The notes beneath the pieces were generated by a model. That model was not told where the DNA came from. It ran no database searches and saw nothing but the letters and a program-made list of their open reading frames with translations. Shown piece by piece: positions 52,543 through 61,245 of a stretch of 64,000 nucleotides of DNA. The DNA is from Clostridia bacterium. GTDB taxonomy: Bacteria; Bacillota; Clostridia; Lachnospirales; Lachnospiraceae. Within the stretch, counting starts at the first letter, position 1; every line of letters begins with the position of its first letter. The position numbers were made by a program, and so were the translations under genes. The DNA is taken from contig CAJTHL010000007.1 in assembly GCA_910576205.1 (NCBI GenBank), positions 1 to 64,000 on the forward strand. Direction: 5' to 3'.

Positions 52543-54207
52543 CTAGTTTCCTGTCCGCTTTTTCAGATCAAGCAGACGCTTCATGACGTTGTTCCGGCCA
52601 CGGCCAAAGTAGTCGTGCAGTTCCCTGTAATCTGCATACAGTTCCTGGTATACCTCCCTGTAAGCGCCATTGGGACTGTATTTTACCGACTCTTTACTTC
52701 CCATCTTTTCCACAGCCTCCTCCAGGGTGTCGTATCCGCCGCGGCTCTTTCCCGCGGCCACGGCGGCGTAGATGGCGCTTCCCAGGGCGCAGGCCTGGCT
52801 TACCCTGGGTACATGGATTTCACAGCCGGTAATGTCAGACAGAATCTGTACAAAATATGGGTTCTTCTCCGCAATCCCCCCTACGGCGGAAATCCGCTCC
52901 ACTGGCACCCCATGCTTTCTGTGCTCCTCTATTATCATTCTGGCGGCAAATCCCAGGGCCTCAAAAAGAGCTCTTAGAATTTCCTCCGGCTTTGTGCTTA
53001 ACTGCAGTCCCAGAATAAGGCCTGTGAGACGGTCGTCCTCCAGAAGGGAGCGGTTTCCGTTCCACCAGTCCAGGGCTAAAAGGCCGCTTTCCCCGGGCTT
53101 TAGGCTTCCCAGGCATTCGCTCAGATAACCCAGCACAGACAGGCCTCTTTTTCCGGCCTCTTCTTTATAGCTCTCCGGCACTAAATTTCTCTCAAACCAC
53201 TGGAAAATATCCCCGCAGCCGGAAATCCCCGACTCATACCCGTAAAGGCCGGGCACCAGGGAGCCGTAGCACACGCCGCACACCCCGGGTATGGGCCTGT
53301 CCTCACTTCCCACCAGCACCATGCCCAGACTTGTCCCCATAATCAACGTCATCTCCCCGGGCCTTAAACTGCCCAGGGCTGCCACGGAGGAGTGACCGTC
53401 TATCCGCATGGGCGCCACAGGTATTCCTTCCGGAAGCCCGGTAAGCTCACTTCCCGCCCGGGATATACAGCCCCCACAGGCATCCAGGGGCAGAATCCGC
53501 TCCTCCGGTATCAGCTTCTCCCCCAGGCCGGCCATGCGCTCGTCAAGCTCTGCGAAAAACTCCCCCGGGGGATACCCTTCCTCTGGCGTCCACATAAACT
53601 TAAACCCGGCGGAGCAGGGGCTCATACTCTCCTCTCCGGTGAGCAGGTAAATCATCCAGTCCCCGGCCTCCATAAAGCGGTGGGCCGCCTGGTAAACCTC
53701 CGGCTCCTCCCTAAGGGTCTCCAGAATCTTGGGGATGCCCCACTCGGAGAATATCCTGCCTCCGTAGCGCTCTGCCCGTTCTCCGGCTTTCCGGGTGATC
53801 TCCTCCGCCTCCTCTGCCGCCGTGTGCTGCTTCCACATCTTTACATAAGTGTGGCGGGAAGCACGGAAGCGTTCCTGTTCACACAGGGGTCTGTAGTCCC
53901 TGTCCAGGGTCACCAGGGAGCAGGAGGTAAAATCCACGGACATGGCTGCAACGTCCTCCCCCTTAATCCCGCCTGTCTTAAGGACACCATGGACGGATTC
54001 CCTTAAGGCCTTCACATAGTCCCCCGGGATCTGCAGGGCAGAGGCAGGCGGAAGGGGATTCCCGGTGTACGGGTGCCGCTCCTCCAGGATCCCATGTTCG
54101 TAGGGAGCGTCAAAGCTGGCCGTATACGCTCCATCTTCAATAGCAAACAAGACCGCCCGGGCGGACAGGCTTCCGAAATCCACGCCCATTGCATATTTCT
54201 TTCCCAC
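52543..54207 (-). CDS. FGGY-family carbohydrate kinase, ribulokinase-like
   Basis: ATP-dependent sugar kinase of the actin-like FGGY family, 554 aa. The N-terminal phosphate-binding block is MGVDFGSLSARAVLF, as in AraB-type ribulokinases. VDFTSCSLVTLDRD (near 95), MRIDGHSSVAALGSLRPGEM (near 285), the second-domain LIMGTSLGM and SAVGGIAEKNPYFVQILSDI (near 440) follow. The start is GTG 54207 with GGAGG 6 nt upstream, the SD being part of repeat copy E. It likely phosphorylates a ketopentose or polyol from the ABC importer; the exact substrate is open. Confidence 0.87.
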   Translation of the reverse strand: MGKKYAMGVDFGSLSARAVLFAIEDGAYTASFDAPYEHGILEERHPYTGNPLPPASALQIPGDYVKALRESVHGVLKTGGIKGEDVAAMSVDFTSCSLVTLDRDYRPLCEQERFRASRHTYVKMWKQHTAAEEAEEITRKAGERAERYGGRIFSEWGIPKILETLREEPEVYQAAHRFMEAGDWMIYLLTGEESMSPCSAGFKFMWTPEEGYPPGEFFAELDERMAGLGEKLIPEERILPLDACGGCISRAGSELTGLPEGIPVAPMRIDGHSSVAALGSLRPGEMTLIMGTSLGMVLVGSEDRPIPGVCGVCYGSLVPGLYGYESGISGCGDIFQWFERNLVPESYKEEAGKRGLSVLGYLSECLGSLKPGESGLLALDWWNGNRSLLEDDRLTGLILGLQLSTKPEEILRALFEALGFAARMIIEEHRKHGVPVERISAVGGIAEKNPYFVQILSDITGCEIHVPRVSQACALGSAIYAAVAAGKSRGGYDTLEEAVEKMGSKESVKYSPNGAYREVYQELYADYRELHDYFGRGRNNVMKRLLDLKKRTGN

Positions 54208-54213
54208 GTTACA

Positions 54214-54240
54214 CCTCCATCTTAGTACCGCATCTCACCG
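54214..54240 (-). repeat. SD-carrying repeat, copy E (right arm only, before the kinase)
   Basis: On the minus strand GTGAGATGCGGTACTAAGAT is followed by GGAGG, the kinase SD. It begins 3 bp after the stop of the URO-D-like gene; the left arm is absent. It is the most divergent copy. Confidence 0.5.
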
Positions 54241-54243
54241 CGC

Positions 54244-55497
54244 CTATTGGTAGTCTCTGCACGCGATAGCTGTGTCGTACATGGCGACAATATTTTCAAT
54301 GGGCGCATTGGGCTGCAGGTTATGCTCTGGAGCAAAAATAAATCCGCCCCCTGGCATCATGATTTCCATGCGCTCCTTTACCGCCTGGCTGACCTCCTCC
54401 GGAGTGCTCCCTGGCAGCTTTTGCTGGGTGTCCATGCCGCATCCCCAGATGGTGATTTTATCCCCGTATTTCTTTTTGATATCCGCCGCGTCCATGTTGG
54501 CCGCGCTTGTCTGGATGGGGTTGATAATATCAATGCCCGCCTCTATCATATAAGGAAGCAGATGGTAAATGGAACCGCAGCTATGATAGAAGTTCTTTAC
54601 ATGGCTGCTGGCCCGGATGGTATCGTTTACCTTCTTTATGGGAGCTATAAAGTGCTCCTTAAAGATCTCCGGGTTGAAGAGCTCCCGGTCCTGGGTTCCG
54701 TAGTCTGTGGTGGACACGGAGAGAATGTCTATGTAGGGACCTACCGCCTGAAGGTACTCCTTTGCGATGGCAGAACATTTTTCCGCCGTTACATCCAGGA
54801 TTTCATCTACGTATTCCGGCTCCATCATAAGACGCATCATCCAGTCCTGGAGGCTGTGGCCCGCGTAGGTTACGGGACTTGTCATTTTCAGCCGGTTGAA
54901 TCCGCCGCAGACGGCGTAATCCGTGTAGGTATGCATACATCTGGCTGTTTTTTCCAGTTTTTTCAATTCCTCGTCCGTATACCGGTAGCGCTGGTCGTAG
55001 ACGCGGCCCCACTCCTCCGGTGACATGGGGTCGTCAAAATCCCGCACATCCGCCGGCTCGTTGTACCGTTCAAAATAAATGCCGTTTTGGGGCATCAGTC
55101 CCAGGGTTTTATCCCTGGTCTGTGGAGTCAGACCCTTCAGATGCAGGTATCCCCGCTCATCCTCCACAGGCCGGAAATTGCCGGGCATCAAAACCTGGTG
55201 ATTTTGGGAGGTGGTCCAGGGCTTCCAGTTCTCATTGTCCAGCTCAAAATATTCGCAGACATTCTCCAGGTGAATAATATCTCCCTGGAAGCGGGCCCGC
55301 ATGGGCGCTTCCACCCGGGCCAGAAACTGAAACTGGTCCCACACCCGGGGCAGCTCTGTGTCGATTCCCAAAGCTCTTCCCAGCTCCACATACAGGTCTG
55401 CGTGGATGCCCGTCACACGTGTTCCGCCAAAATCAATGGGGCACTTGTCGGGAATCTCATGATTAGTTGTTTTTCTTACTCGTTCTCGCGATGTCAT
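54244..55497 (-). CDS. URO-D-fold protein (MtaA/CmuA-like uroporphyrinogen decarboxylase family)
   Basis: TIM-barrel protein of the uroporphyrinogen decarboxylase superfamily, 417 aa. True HemE is about 350 aa; this one is closer to the methyltransferase-type relatives. The likely metal-binding residues are His/Cys in FYHSCGSIYHLLPYMIEAG (near 310) and the Cys in ITIWGCGMDTQQKLPG (near 350); FIFAPEHNLQPNAPIENI is the usual C-terminal block. Heme genes are absent nearby. Such genes are often found with sugar or aromatic catabolic loci in anaerobes, where their role is not established. SD from repeat copy F. Confidence 0.83.
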   Translation of the reverse strand: MTSRERVRKTTNHEIPDKCPIDFGGTRVTGIHADLYVELGRALGIDTELPRVWDQFQFLARVEAPMRARFQGDIIHLENVCEYFELDNENWKPWTTSQNHQVLMPGNFRPVEDERGYLHLKGLTPQTRDKTLGLMPQNGIYFERYNEPADVRDFDDPMSPEEWGRVYDQRYRYTDEELKKLEKTARCMHTYTDYAVCGGFNRLKMTSPVTYAGHSLQDWMMRLMMEPEYVDEILDVTAEKCSAIAKEYLQAVGPYIDILSVSTTDYGTQDRELFNPEIFKEHFIAPIKKVNDTIRASSHVKNFYHSCGSIYHLLPYMIEAGIDIINPIQTSAANMDAADIKKKYGDKITIWGCGMDTQQKLPGSTPEEVSQAVKERMEIMMPGGGFIFAPEHNLQPNAPIENIVAMYDTAIACRDYQ

Positions 55498-55507
55498 GTT
55501 TTTATTA

Positions 55508-55589
55508 TCTCCTATTTTAGTCCCGCATCCGCCCTGCCGGGGCCTTGTCCCAAAAGGACGCCTTCCATGTTTGGGCAGATGCTGTTTTT
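55508..55589 (-). repeat. SD-carrying hairpin repeat, copy F (before the URO-D-like gene)
   Basis: AAAAACAGCATCTGCC and GGGCGGATGCGGGAC form the arms, with the inner block GGCGTCCTTTTGGGA shared with copy B. ACTAAAATAGGAG follows and provides the SD. It fills the gap after the ABC ATPase stop. Confidence 0.8.
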
Positions 55590-55596
55590 GTAAGTT

Positions 55597-56721
55597 TCAC
55601 CGGGGACGCACCCGCTCCCCGCTCTCCGGTTCAAAGAGGAAGAGCAGGTCGGGGTTTACCCTGATGTGAATGATATCCCCCTCTGCGAAACGCCGGTTAT
55701 CGTTATATACAATATTCAGCAGCGATTCGTTGATCTGGATTCCCACAGAGCGTTCCTCCCCCAGAAATTCAAAGAGATCTACCTTAAACCTGGCGTCGTA
55801 CTCCTCTCCTTCCACGATGGTAATGCTGGTTGGGCGTATACCCAGATCAAACACATCCCCGGTATGTATTACACGGTAAAATTTTTCCGGCACTCTCAGA
55901 AGGCTTCCGTCCCCCAGCTCAAAGGCGTAGGTATAGCTGGCGTCCTCCACCACCTTTACCCTAAGGAGGTTCATGGGCGGATCGCCGATAAAGCCTGCCA
56001 CAAAGGCGTTGGCCGGGTCATTGTAGATCTCGTCCGGCGTCCCGTACTGCTGCAGCACGCCAAGCTTCATGACGGCAATGTAGTCCGCCAGGGAGATGGC
56101 CTCCATCTGGTCATGAGTCACCAGGATGGTAGTACATTTGATCTCATGGTGCAGCCGCTTAATCTCCCCCCTGAGTATCTGCCGCATTTTCCCGTCCAGA
56201 TGGGACAAGGGCTCATCCAGCAGCAGCACCTTGGGATGGCGCACCAGGGCCCTGGCGATATTCACCCTCTGCTTCTGACCGCCAGAGAGACCGGAAACCT
56301 TGCTGTCCAGAAGCTCCTCCACCTTCATGGTCTTTGCAATCTCCCGCACCCGCCTGTCGATTTCCTCCCCAGGCACCTTTTTTGCCCGGAGGCAGAAGGC
56401 AATATTCTCATAGACCGTGAGAGGCGGATACAGCGCGTAATCCTCAAAGGCCAGGCCGATATTCCGGTCCTTGGGATGCAGGCTGCTGATGTCCTGCTCC
56501 CCCATGAAAATGCTTCCCTGGGTGATGCTCTCAAGGCCGGCGATCATCCTAAGAGTCGTGGACTTTCCGCATCCGGACGGGCCCAGGATACTGACAAAGG
56601 TTCCCTGCTCCATCTCAAGATTCAAGTCATGGACGGCCCAGGGCTGCTCTTTCGCCTGCTTTTTCTTCCCATTCGTATCGTATTTTTTATAAAGGTTCTT
56701 TAATACCAGATTTTCTGCCAC
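55597..56721 (-). CDS. ABC transporter ATP-binding protein (sugar/polyol type), second ATPase
   Basis: CUT1-type ATPase, 374 aa, energising the importer encoded upstream. Walker A is ILGPSGCGKSTTLRMIAG near residue 47, the Q/D-loop region LAFEDYALYPPLTVYENIA, signature LSGGQKQRVNIARAL near 145, Walker B VLLLDEPLSHLDGKMR, and the switch His in TTILVTHDQMEAI. A C-terminal OB/regulatory domain (TSITIVEGEEYDARFKVDLF) follows. The start is GTG 56721, inside a GGAGGTGTAAGC site that overlaps the end of the first ATPase gene. The pairing of two unlike ATPases suggests a heterodimer. Confidence 0.93.
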   Translation of the reverse strand: MAENLVLKNLYKKYDTNGKKKQAKEQPWAVHDLNLEMEQGTFVSILGPSGCGKSTTLRMIAGLESITQGSIFMGEQDISSLHPKDRNIGLAFEDYALYPPLTVYENIAFCLRAKKVPGEEIDRRVREIAKTMKVEELLDSKVSGLSGGQKQRVNIARALVRHPKVLLLDEPLSHLDGKMRQILRGEIKRLHHEIKCTTILVTHDQMEAISLADYIAVMKLGVLQQYGTPDEIYNDPANAFVAGFIGDPPMNLLRVKVVEDASYTYAFELGDGSLLRVPEKFYRVIHTGDVFDLGIRPTSITIVEGEEYDARFKVDLFEFLGEERSVGIQINESLLNIVYNDNRRFAEGDIIHIRVNPDLLFLFEPESGERVRPR

Positions 56722-56723
56722 GC

Positions 56724-57848
56724 TTACACCTCCGTCCCGGTTTCTTCCCCATGACAGGCAAGAAATGCTTCTGTTTTCTGATCGAAGAAGATAATGTGCT
56801 CTGGATTCAATCCTATATACACCGTCTCATCAATTCCAAATTTTGTATCCACGGGAATGATGAAACGGATCAGGTCCCCCTGGACATCCACGATCAGCTC
56901 AGTCTTATTTCCCAGGGGCTCCACGGAATATACGCTTCCTCTCACATAGCCTGCCGCAGGTTCCCTGGAAAATGCCAGGGCCGGCGTCCGGCATCCCAGA
57001 TCCACCTCCGCAACGTCCCCGAGGCTCCTTTCCACATCCACCGGCACCGGAAACTCCACGCCTTCCCATCTGGTCACTGCCCAAAGACGGCCATTTCGCT
57101 TCTCTATACGGGCGGGGATCATGTTGATCTCACATTCCCCAAAGAGGCGGGCCACAAACTCCCAGGCGGGCCGGTAGTACACCTCCTCATTTGTTCCCAC
57201 CTGGAGAATCTCCCCGTCCCGGATAACGGCAATACGGTCTCCCAGGCTCATGGCCTCCGTAAAATCGTGGGTCACGTAGATAGAGGTACAGTCCAGGTTT
57301 TTCTGCATAAGCTTTAATTCCTTGCGCATGGCATTGCGCAGCTTAGCGTCCAGATGGGCGATGGGCTCATCCAGCAGGAATACGTTGGGGTTTCGCACCA
57401 GGGCCCGGCAAAGGGCCACCCGCTGGCGCTGCCCGTTGCTTAGCTGGGAGGGCCTTCGCTCCAGGTATTCGCTCATACCTGTGATGGCAGCCACCCGCTC
57501 CACCTCTTTTCTGATGCCCGCCTCGTCCGTCCTGTGCTTTCTGGAGCGAAGAGGGGAGGCAATGTTGTCATAGACTGGCATCTGGGGGTAAAGGGCATAG
57601 TTTTCAAATACCATGGCCACGTCCCGGTTGCTGGGCTCCACAAAATTCATGGGCGTATCGTCAAACCAGATGTTCCCGCTGTCCGGGTCGTCGATACCCG
57701 CGATCATGTTTAAAAGCGTGGTCTTTCCCGCCCCCGCAGGGCCAAAAAGCACCAGAAATTCCCCGTCCTCCACGCAGAGGGACACATCCTTTAACGCCGT
57801 CTTTTTTCCAAAGGTTTTCGTAATATGTTCCAAGGTTATTTTCGCCAT
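56724..57848 (-). CDS. ABC transporter ATP-binding protein (GlpS-like), first ATPase
   Basis: ATPase of the same importer, 374 aa. Walker A is LFGPAGAGKTTLLNMIAG near residue 35; the signature is the non-canonical LSNGQRQRVALCRAL near 137; Walker B is VFLLDEPIAHLDAKLR and the switch His lies in TSIYVTHDFTEAM. A C-terminal regulatory domain ends HIIFFDQKTEAFL. The N-for-G signature change is also seen in GlpS-type partners of glycerol importers, where two ATPases work as a pair. SD AGGGAATCT precedes ATG 57848. Confidence 0.92.
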   Translation of the reverse strand: MAKITLEHITKTFGKKTALKDVSLCVEDGEFLVLFGPAGAGKTTLLNMIAGIDDPDSGNIWFDDTPMNFVEPSNRDVAMVFENYALYPQMPVYDNIASPLRSRKHRTDEAGIRKEVERVAAITGMSEYLERRPSQLSNGQRQRVALCRALVRNPNVFLLDEPIAHLDAKLRNAMRKELKLMQKNLDCTSIYVTHDFTEAMSLGDRIAVIRDGEILQVGTNEEVYYRPAWEFVARLFGECEINMIPARIEKRNGRLWAVTRWEGVEFPVPVDVERSLGDVAEVDLGCRTPALAFSREPAAGYVRGSVYSVEPLGNKTELIVDVQGDLIRFIIPVDTKFGIDETVYIGLNPEHIIFFDQKTEAFLACHGEETGTEV

Positions 57849-57855
57849 AGATTCC

Positions 57856-58686
57856 CTATCCTTTCACTGCGCCGAAGCTGAGGCCCCGGACAAGATGCTT
57901 CTGAATGCACAGGCACAAAATGATTTCCGGCACGATTGCGATAATAGCCGCCACCGCGATCTGCCCGTAATGGAAGGTATCGGACCCGATATAGGTCAGA
58001 GCCGCCACGGTAATGGGCTGCACATTGAAGGAACACAGCATCAGACCAAAAGTGAAGGAGTTCCAGCAATAGATGAAGGCCAGAAGGGCGGAGGCCACCA
58101 GACCCGGCCGCACCAGGGGCAGCAGCATTTTAAAGAAAATCTCAAACCAGGAGTACCCGTCCAGCTCCGCCGCCTTTTCCATCTCCACGGGAATGTCCTC
58201 AAAATAGCTGCGCACAATCCAGATAAGAAGAGGCATGCCGATAAACTGGTAAATCCAGATCATTCCAAAGTATGTGTCATACAGATGCAGCGACATAAAG
58301 ATTTTGTACAGGGGAATCACCACCAGGATTTCCGGCGCAAACTTAAAGGAGAGAATGGTAAAGGCCACATCCTCCTTTTTCCTAAACTGATACCTGGCCA
58401 GGGCGTAGGCCGCCGGCACGCCCACCAGCACGGACACTGCCACCGCGCCAATGCAGATAATCAGATTGTCCATAAACGCTTTCACATAATTACCCGTTGT
58501 CAGAACCGCCGTGTAATTCTCCAGGGTGGGCGTAAACCTTAAAAAGGTATTGAAGATCTCATTGTCCCCCTTAAAGCTTATAATGACGGTCCAGATGATG
58601 GGTGAAACGGAAAAGATCACAAAAAACACCAGGAAAACTTTTCCAACGGCCCAGACGGCCTTCTCGGAGATTTTTTTCTGTTCCAT
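57856..58686 (-). CDS. ABC transporter permease (MalG/GlpQ-like)
   Basis: Inner-membrane subunit of a carbohydrate ABC importer, 276 aa, with six helices. The first is VFLVFFVIFSVSPIIWTVII (12-32). The ATPase-coupling EAA loop is EKAAELDGYSWFEIFFKMLLPLVRP (near 185-210). Length and C-terminal GLSFGAVKG fit the MalG class. It is the second permease and lies 15 bp after the first; the first ATPase gene follows 7 bp after its stop. Confidence 0.92.
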   Translation of the reverse strand: MEQKKISEKAVWAVGKVFLVFFVIFSVSPIIWTVIISFKGDNEIFNTFLRFTPTLENYTAVLTTGNYVKAFMDNLIICIGAVAVSVLVGVPAAYALARYQFRKKEDVAFTILSFKFAPEILVVIPLYKIFMSLHLYDTYFGMIWIYQFIGMPLLIWIVRSYFEDIPVEMEKAAELDGYSWFEIFFKMLLPLVRPGLVASALLAFIYCWNSFTFGLMLCSFNVQPITVAALTYIGSDTFHYGQIAVAAIIAIVPEIILCLCIQKHLVRGLSFGAVKG

Positions 58687-58701
58687 ATCTGCCTGCCTTT
58701 C

Positions 58702-59619
58702 TTACGACTGTCTCGTCTGGTTGTAAACGCCTACCATTCTCTTGCTGGCAAAGTTAATGATAATCCACAGTACCATAATCATGGGGATTCCCTTGCTCAG
58801 ATTGGAGTAGGGGAACGCCGTCTGGTACGCAAGCAGAGAGAGGTTGGTCAGCGTGTTGCCCGGCCCGCCCTTGGTGGTGGAATAAATAATGGCAAATTCC
58901 TGTAGCGCCGCCACGGAGCGGAAGATCAGGGCAATCATAATCACCGGCTTTAAAAGGGGCAGGGTCAGCCGCCGGAAATTAAACCAGGCGGAGCCGCCGT
59001 CGATTTTCGCCGCCTCAAAGGGGGACTTGGGAAGTCCCTGGAGGCCCGCCCGCAAAAGCAGTAACACAAAGGGGGTGTTTATCCACACGTCAATCATAAT
59101 CACATACAGAAGCGCCGTCTGGGAGGACGCCCCCCAGGGAAATCCGTAGACGCCGAAAATATTTAAGAATTTCTCCATAAGCCCGAAAGTGTTGTTGGTC
59201 ATCAGCGACCAGATCAGGCATCCGATTACAGGGGCCACCATCAGCGGGAAAATGAGAACCACATTCAACACCTTGGAATACCATTTGTCATTGTTCAGAA
59301 GCAGCGCAAGAATCATGCCGATAACCATTTCCAGCACAATGACGCTAAGGCTGTACTCCAGGGTCACCAGAATGGCATGCCAGAAGTCGGCGCTGGTAAA
59401 CATCCCCAGCCAGTTTCCCAGACCGATAAACTTATAGGTCGTACTCCGAAAGGAGATATCCGTAAAGGAATAGTAAATGGCCGTGATAAAGGGATACAGA
59501 ATCCCCAGCAGCACTGCCATGGAAGGCAGCAGAATCAGATAGGGACGGATACGCAGCCTCCAGGGCTTCTTCCTCAAGGGGATATTGGGCAAAACAGTAT
59601 TTGTATCTGCTTTTATCAT
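58702..59619 (-). CDS. ABC transporter permease (MalF/GlpP-like)
   Basis: First inner-membrane subunit, 305 aa, six helices; the first is LILLPSMAVLLGILYPFITAIYYSF (28-52). The EAA coupling loop is EAAKIDGGSAWFNFRRLTLPLLKPVIMI (near 200-225). GGPGNTLTNLSLLAYQTAF near 255 is typical for MalF-type permeases. SD GGAGG precedes ATG 59619. An intercistronic terminator-like hairpin separates it from the upstream binding protein gene, so it is expected to be expressed at a lower level. Confidence 0.93.
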   Translation of the reverse strand: MIKADTNTVLPNIPLRKKPWRLRIRPYLILLPSMAVLLGILYPFITAIYYSFTDISFRSTTYKFIGLGNWLGMFTSADFWHAILVTLEYSLSVIVLEMVIGMILALLLNNDKWYSKVLNVVLIFPLMVAPVIGCLIWSLMTNNTFGLMEKFLNIFGVYGFPWGASSQTALLYVIMIDVWINTPFVLLLLRAGLQGLPKSPFEAAKIDGGSAWFNFRRLTLPLLKPVIMIALIFRSVAALQEFAIIYSTTKGGPGNTLTNLSLLAYQTAFPYSNLSKGIPMIMVLWIIINFASKRMVGVYNQTRQS

Positions 59620-59638
59620 TTCATGTCCTCCAATAAAA

Positions 59639-59673
59639 GCACTTCGCCTCGCGCAATCCCGGAGGCGAAGTGC
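59639..59673 (-). terminator. Intercistronic attenuator between binding protein and permease genes
   Basis: A perfect 12-bp stem (GCACTTCGCCTC with its complement, 11-nt loop) followed by TTTTATT on the minus strand. It is positioned to let the solute-binding protein be made in excess over the membrane parts. Confidence 0.82.
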
Positions 59674-59719
59674 AGCACAGGTTCATCCATTATGGATTGC
59701 TTTTATAATGGAAGAAACA

Positions 59720-61153
59720 TCATTGATTTACAATGTTTGTCAGAGTATCCGCCAGCTTGTCCATACCCTCCTGGGTGGAGCCGTATTTTCCTTCCACCAG
59801 CTCCTGAATGGTCTGACACCAGCCCTCCAATACCTCAAACGCATGGGAGTTGGGGGTATAGTACATGGTACAGTTGTCTACGGATGCCTCAAACGCCTCA
59901 ATGTAACCATCCACGCCTGCCAGGATAGCCTGGTAATCCTCAGACTCAAAGGTAGACTGTCTGGTGGGGTTGGAGTAGGACTCCGCCACAAACATGTCGT
60001 GAAGGGTATCCGGCATGGTGATATACTGGATAAAATACCAGGAGGCGTCCTTAGCCTTGGATGCATTGTTCATGGCCAGGGACCAGCTATAGATCTGGGT
60101 CATGGGATCCTGGCCTGCCTTTGCCACGGGAATGGGGGCAATGGCCAGATTCTCCCACTCTTCGGAAGCATTTTCCAGACATACGCTAAGGCAGGAGCCG
60201 GAAGCGTCCACACAGATGGCCGCCGTGCCTGCGCCCACATCCCCCACTGCCTCCGCGTAGGTGGTGCTGGCCCAGGTGCTGGAGCCGCCCTTCTTTACCA
60301 GATCCACAAACCACTCCGTAGCTTCCACGCCTTCCGGCCTGTTTACTGTGGAAACCATCTTCCCGTCAGCGCCCAGCTCAAAGTCTGTTCCGCCATAAGT
60401 GGTGTAAAAGCTCTGGTAAGCGGTAATCAGCGTGGCCCAGCTTAGGGAACCGCGGCACGCAAAGGCATAGGTTCCGTTTCCGCTGTGATTCTGCAAAGCC
60501 TCGCAGGCCTTTGTAAGCTCTTCTGTGGTGGTGGGAACCTGCAGATTTTTCTCCTCCAGAAGCCGCTTATTGTAAACCATTACGTCCGCCTCAAAGTTCA
60601 GCGGAATGCCCCAGAGAGAGCCGCTTCCCATAGCTTCTCCCGTATTGCAGCTCCATCTGCAGGAGTTCAGTACGGCCTCGTAGAAGTCCTCCACATGGTA
60701 ACCCGGGTCCACCATGGACGGATTGTTGAGGAATGTATCAAAATCCACCATGTAGCCAGAGGAGGCATACTGCCAGATCTGGTAAGGGCCTGTCATGAAA
60801 ATATCCAGGGTGTCGCTCTGGCTGCTTAAAAGCGCCGAAATCTTGTCGAAATAGTTGGCCTCCGGGATGGTTGTATAGTTTACCTCAATGCCTGTCAGCT
60901 CCTCAAAGCTCTCAATCTCATTTATCATATCCGTAGTCAATGTATGCTCTACAAACATGATGTTAATCTTCTGCCCCGCAAACTTGTCCCAGGAAAATTC
61001 CCCGGCGTCCCCTGTGGTTTCTCCCCCGGCTGCTTCCCCGGATGACGGCTCGCCTGCAGGCGTCGAGTCTGCCGGTTGGTTTTTGTTTCCGCACGCGGTC
61101 AGCGAAAAAGCCATGGCCGCTGCCAAAAGAATAGATAGTACCTTTTTCTTCAT
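59720..61153 (-). CDS. Extracellular solute-binding lipoprotein (family 1)
   Basis: Sugar or polyol binding protein of the ABC importer, 477 aa. The lipoprotein signal is KVLSILLAAAMAFSLTACGN with the lipid-carrying Cys near residue 21, followed by a Gly/Ser/Glu linker. The mature fold shows KINIMFVEHTLTTDMINEIE, FEELTGIEVNYTTIPEANYF and GIPLNFEADVMVYNKRLLEE, as in CUT1 binding proteins. It is longer than MalE-type proteins. SD AGGAGGG precedes ATG 61153. It is the first gene of the operon and the likely source of specificity; the ligand is not predictable. Confidence 0.92.
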   Translation of the reverse strand: MKKKVLSILLAAAMAFSLTACGNKNQPADSTPAGEPSSGEAAGGETTGDAGEFSWDKFAGQKINIMFVEHTLTTDMINEIESFEELTGIEVNYTTIPEANYFDKISALLSSQSDTLDIFMTGPYQIWQYASSGYMVDFDTFLNNPSMVDPGYHVEDFYEAVLNSCRWSCNTGEAMGSGSLWGIPLNFEADVMVYNKRLLEEKNLQVPTTTEELTKACEALQNHSGNGTYAFACRGSLSWATLITAYQSFYTTYGGTDFELGADGKMVSTVNRPEGVEATEWFVDLVKKGGSSTWASTTYAEAVGDVGAGTAAICVDASGSCLSVCLENASEEWENLAIAPIPVAKAGQDPMTQIYSWSLAMNNASKAKDASWYFIQYITMPDTLHDMFVAESYSNPTRQSTFESEDYQAILAGVDGYIEAFEASVDNCTMYYTPNSHAFEVLEGWCQTIQELVEGKYGSTQEGMDKLADTLTNIVNQ

Positions 61154-61206
61154 AAGAAAATCCCTCCTGCTAATGTATTTTTCCTACCACCTAAAGCATA
61201 TAACTT

Positions 61207-61245
61207 TTATTTGAAAGTCTATTTAAAAGTTTTGCTTTCAAATAA
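61207..61245. promoter_or_regulatory. Candidate operator: 11-bp inverted repeat at the transcript start
   Basis: TTATTTGAAAG and CTTTCAAATAA are perfect inverted copies separated by 17 bp. The first overlaps the -10 element and the second lies about 30 bp downstream, a position suited to repression. Which protein binds is unknown. Confidence 0.6.

Noticed and set aside
57613..58542. 309-aa plus-strand open frame
   Set aside because: Spans the opposite strand of an ABC ATPase and a permease, both clearly coding on minus.
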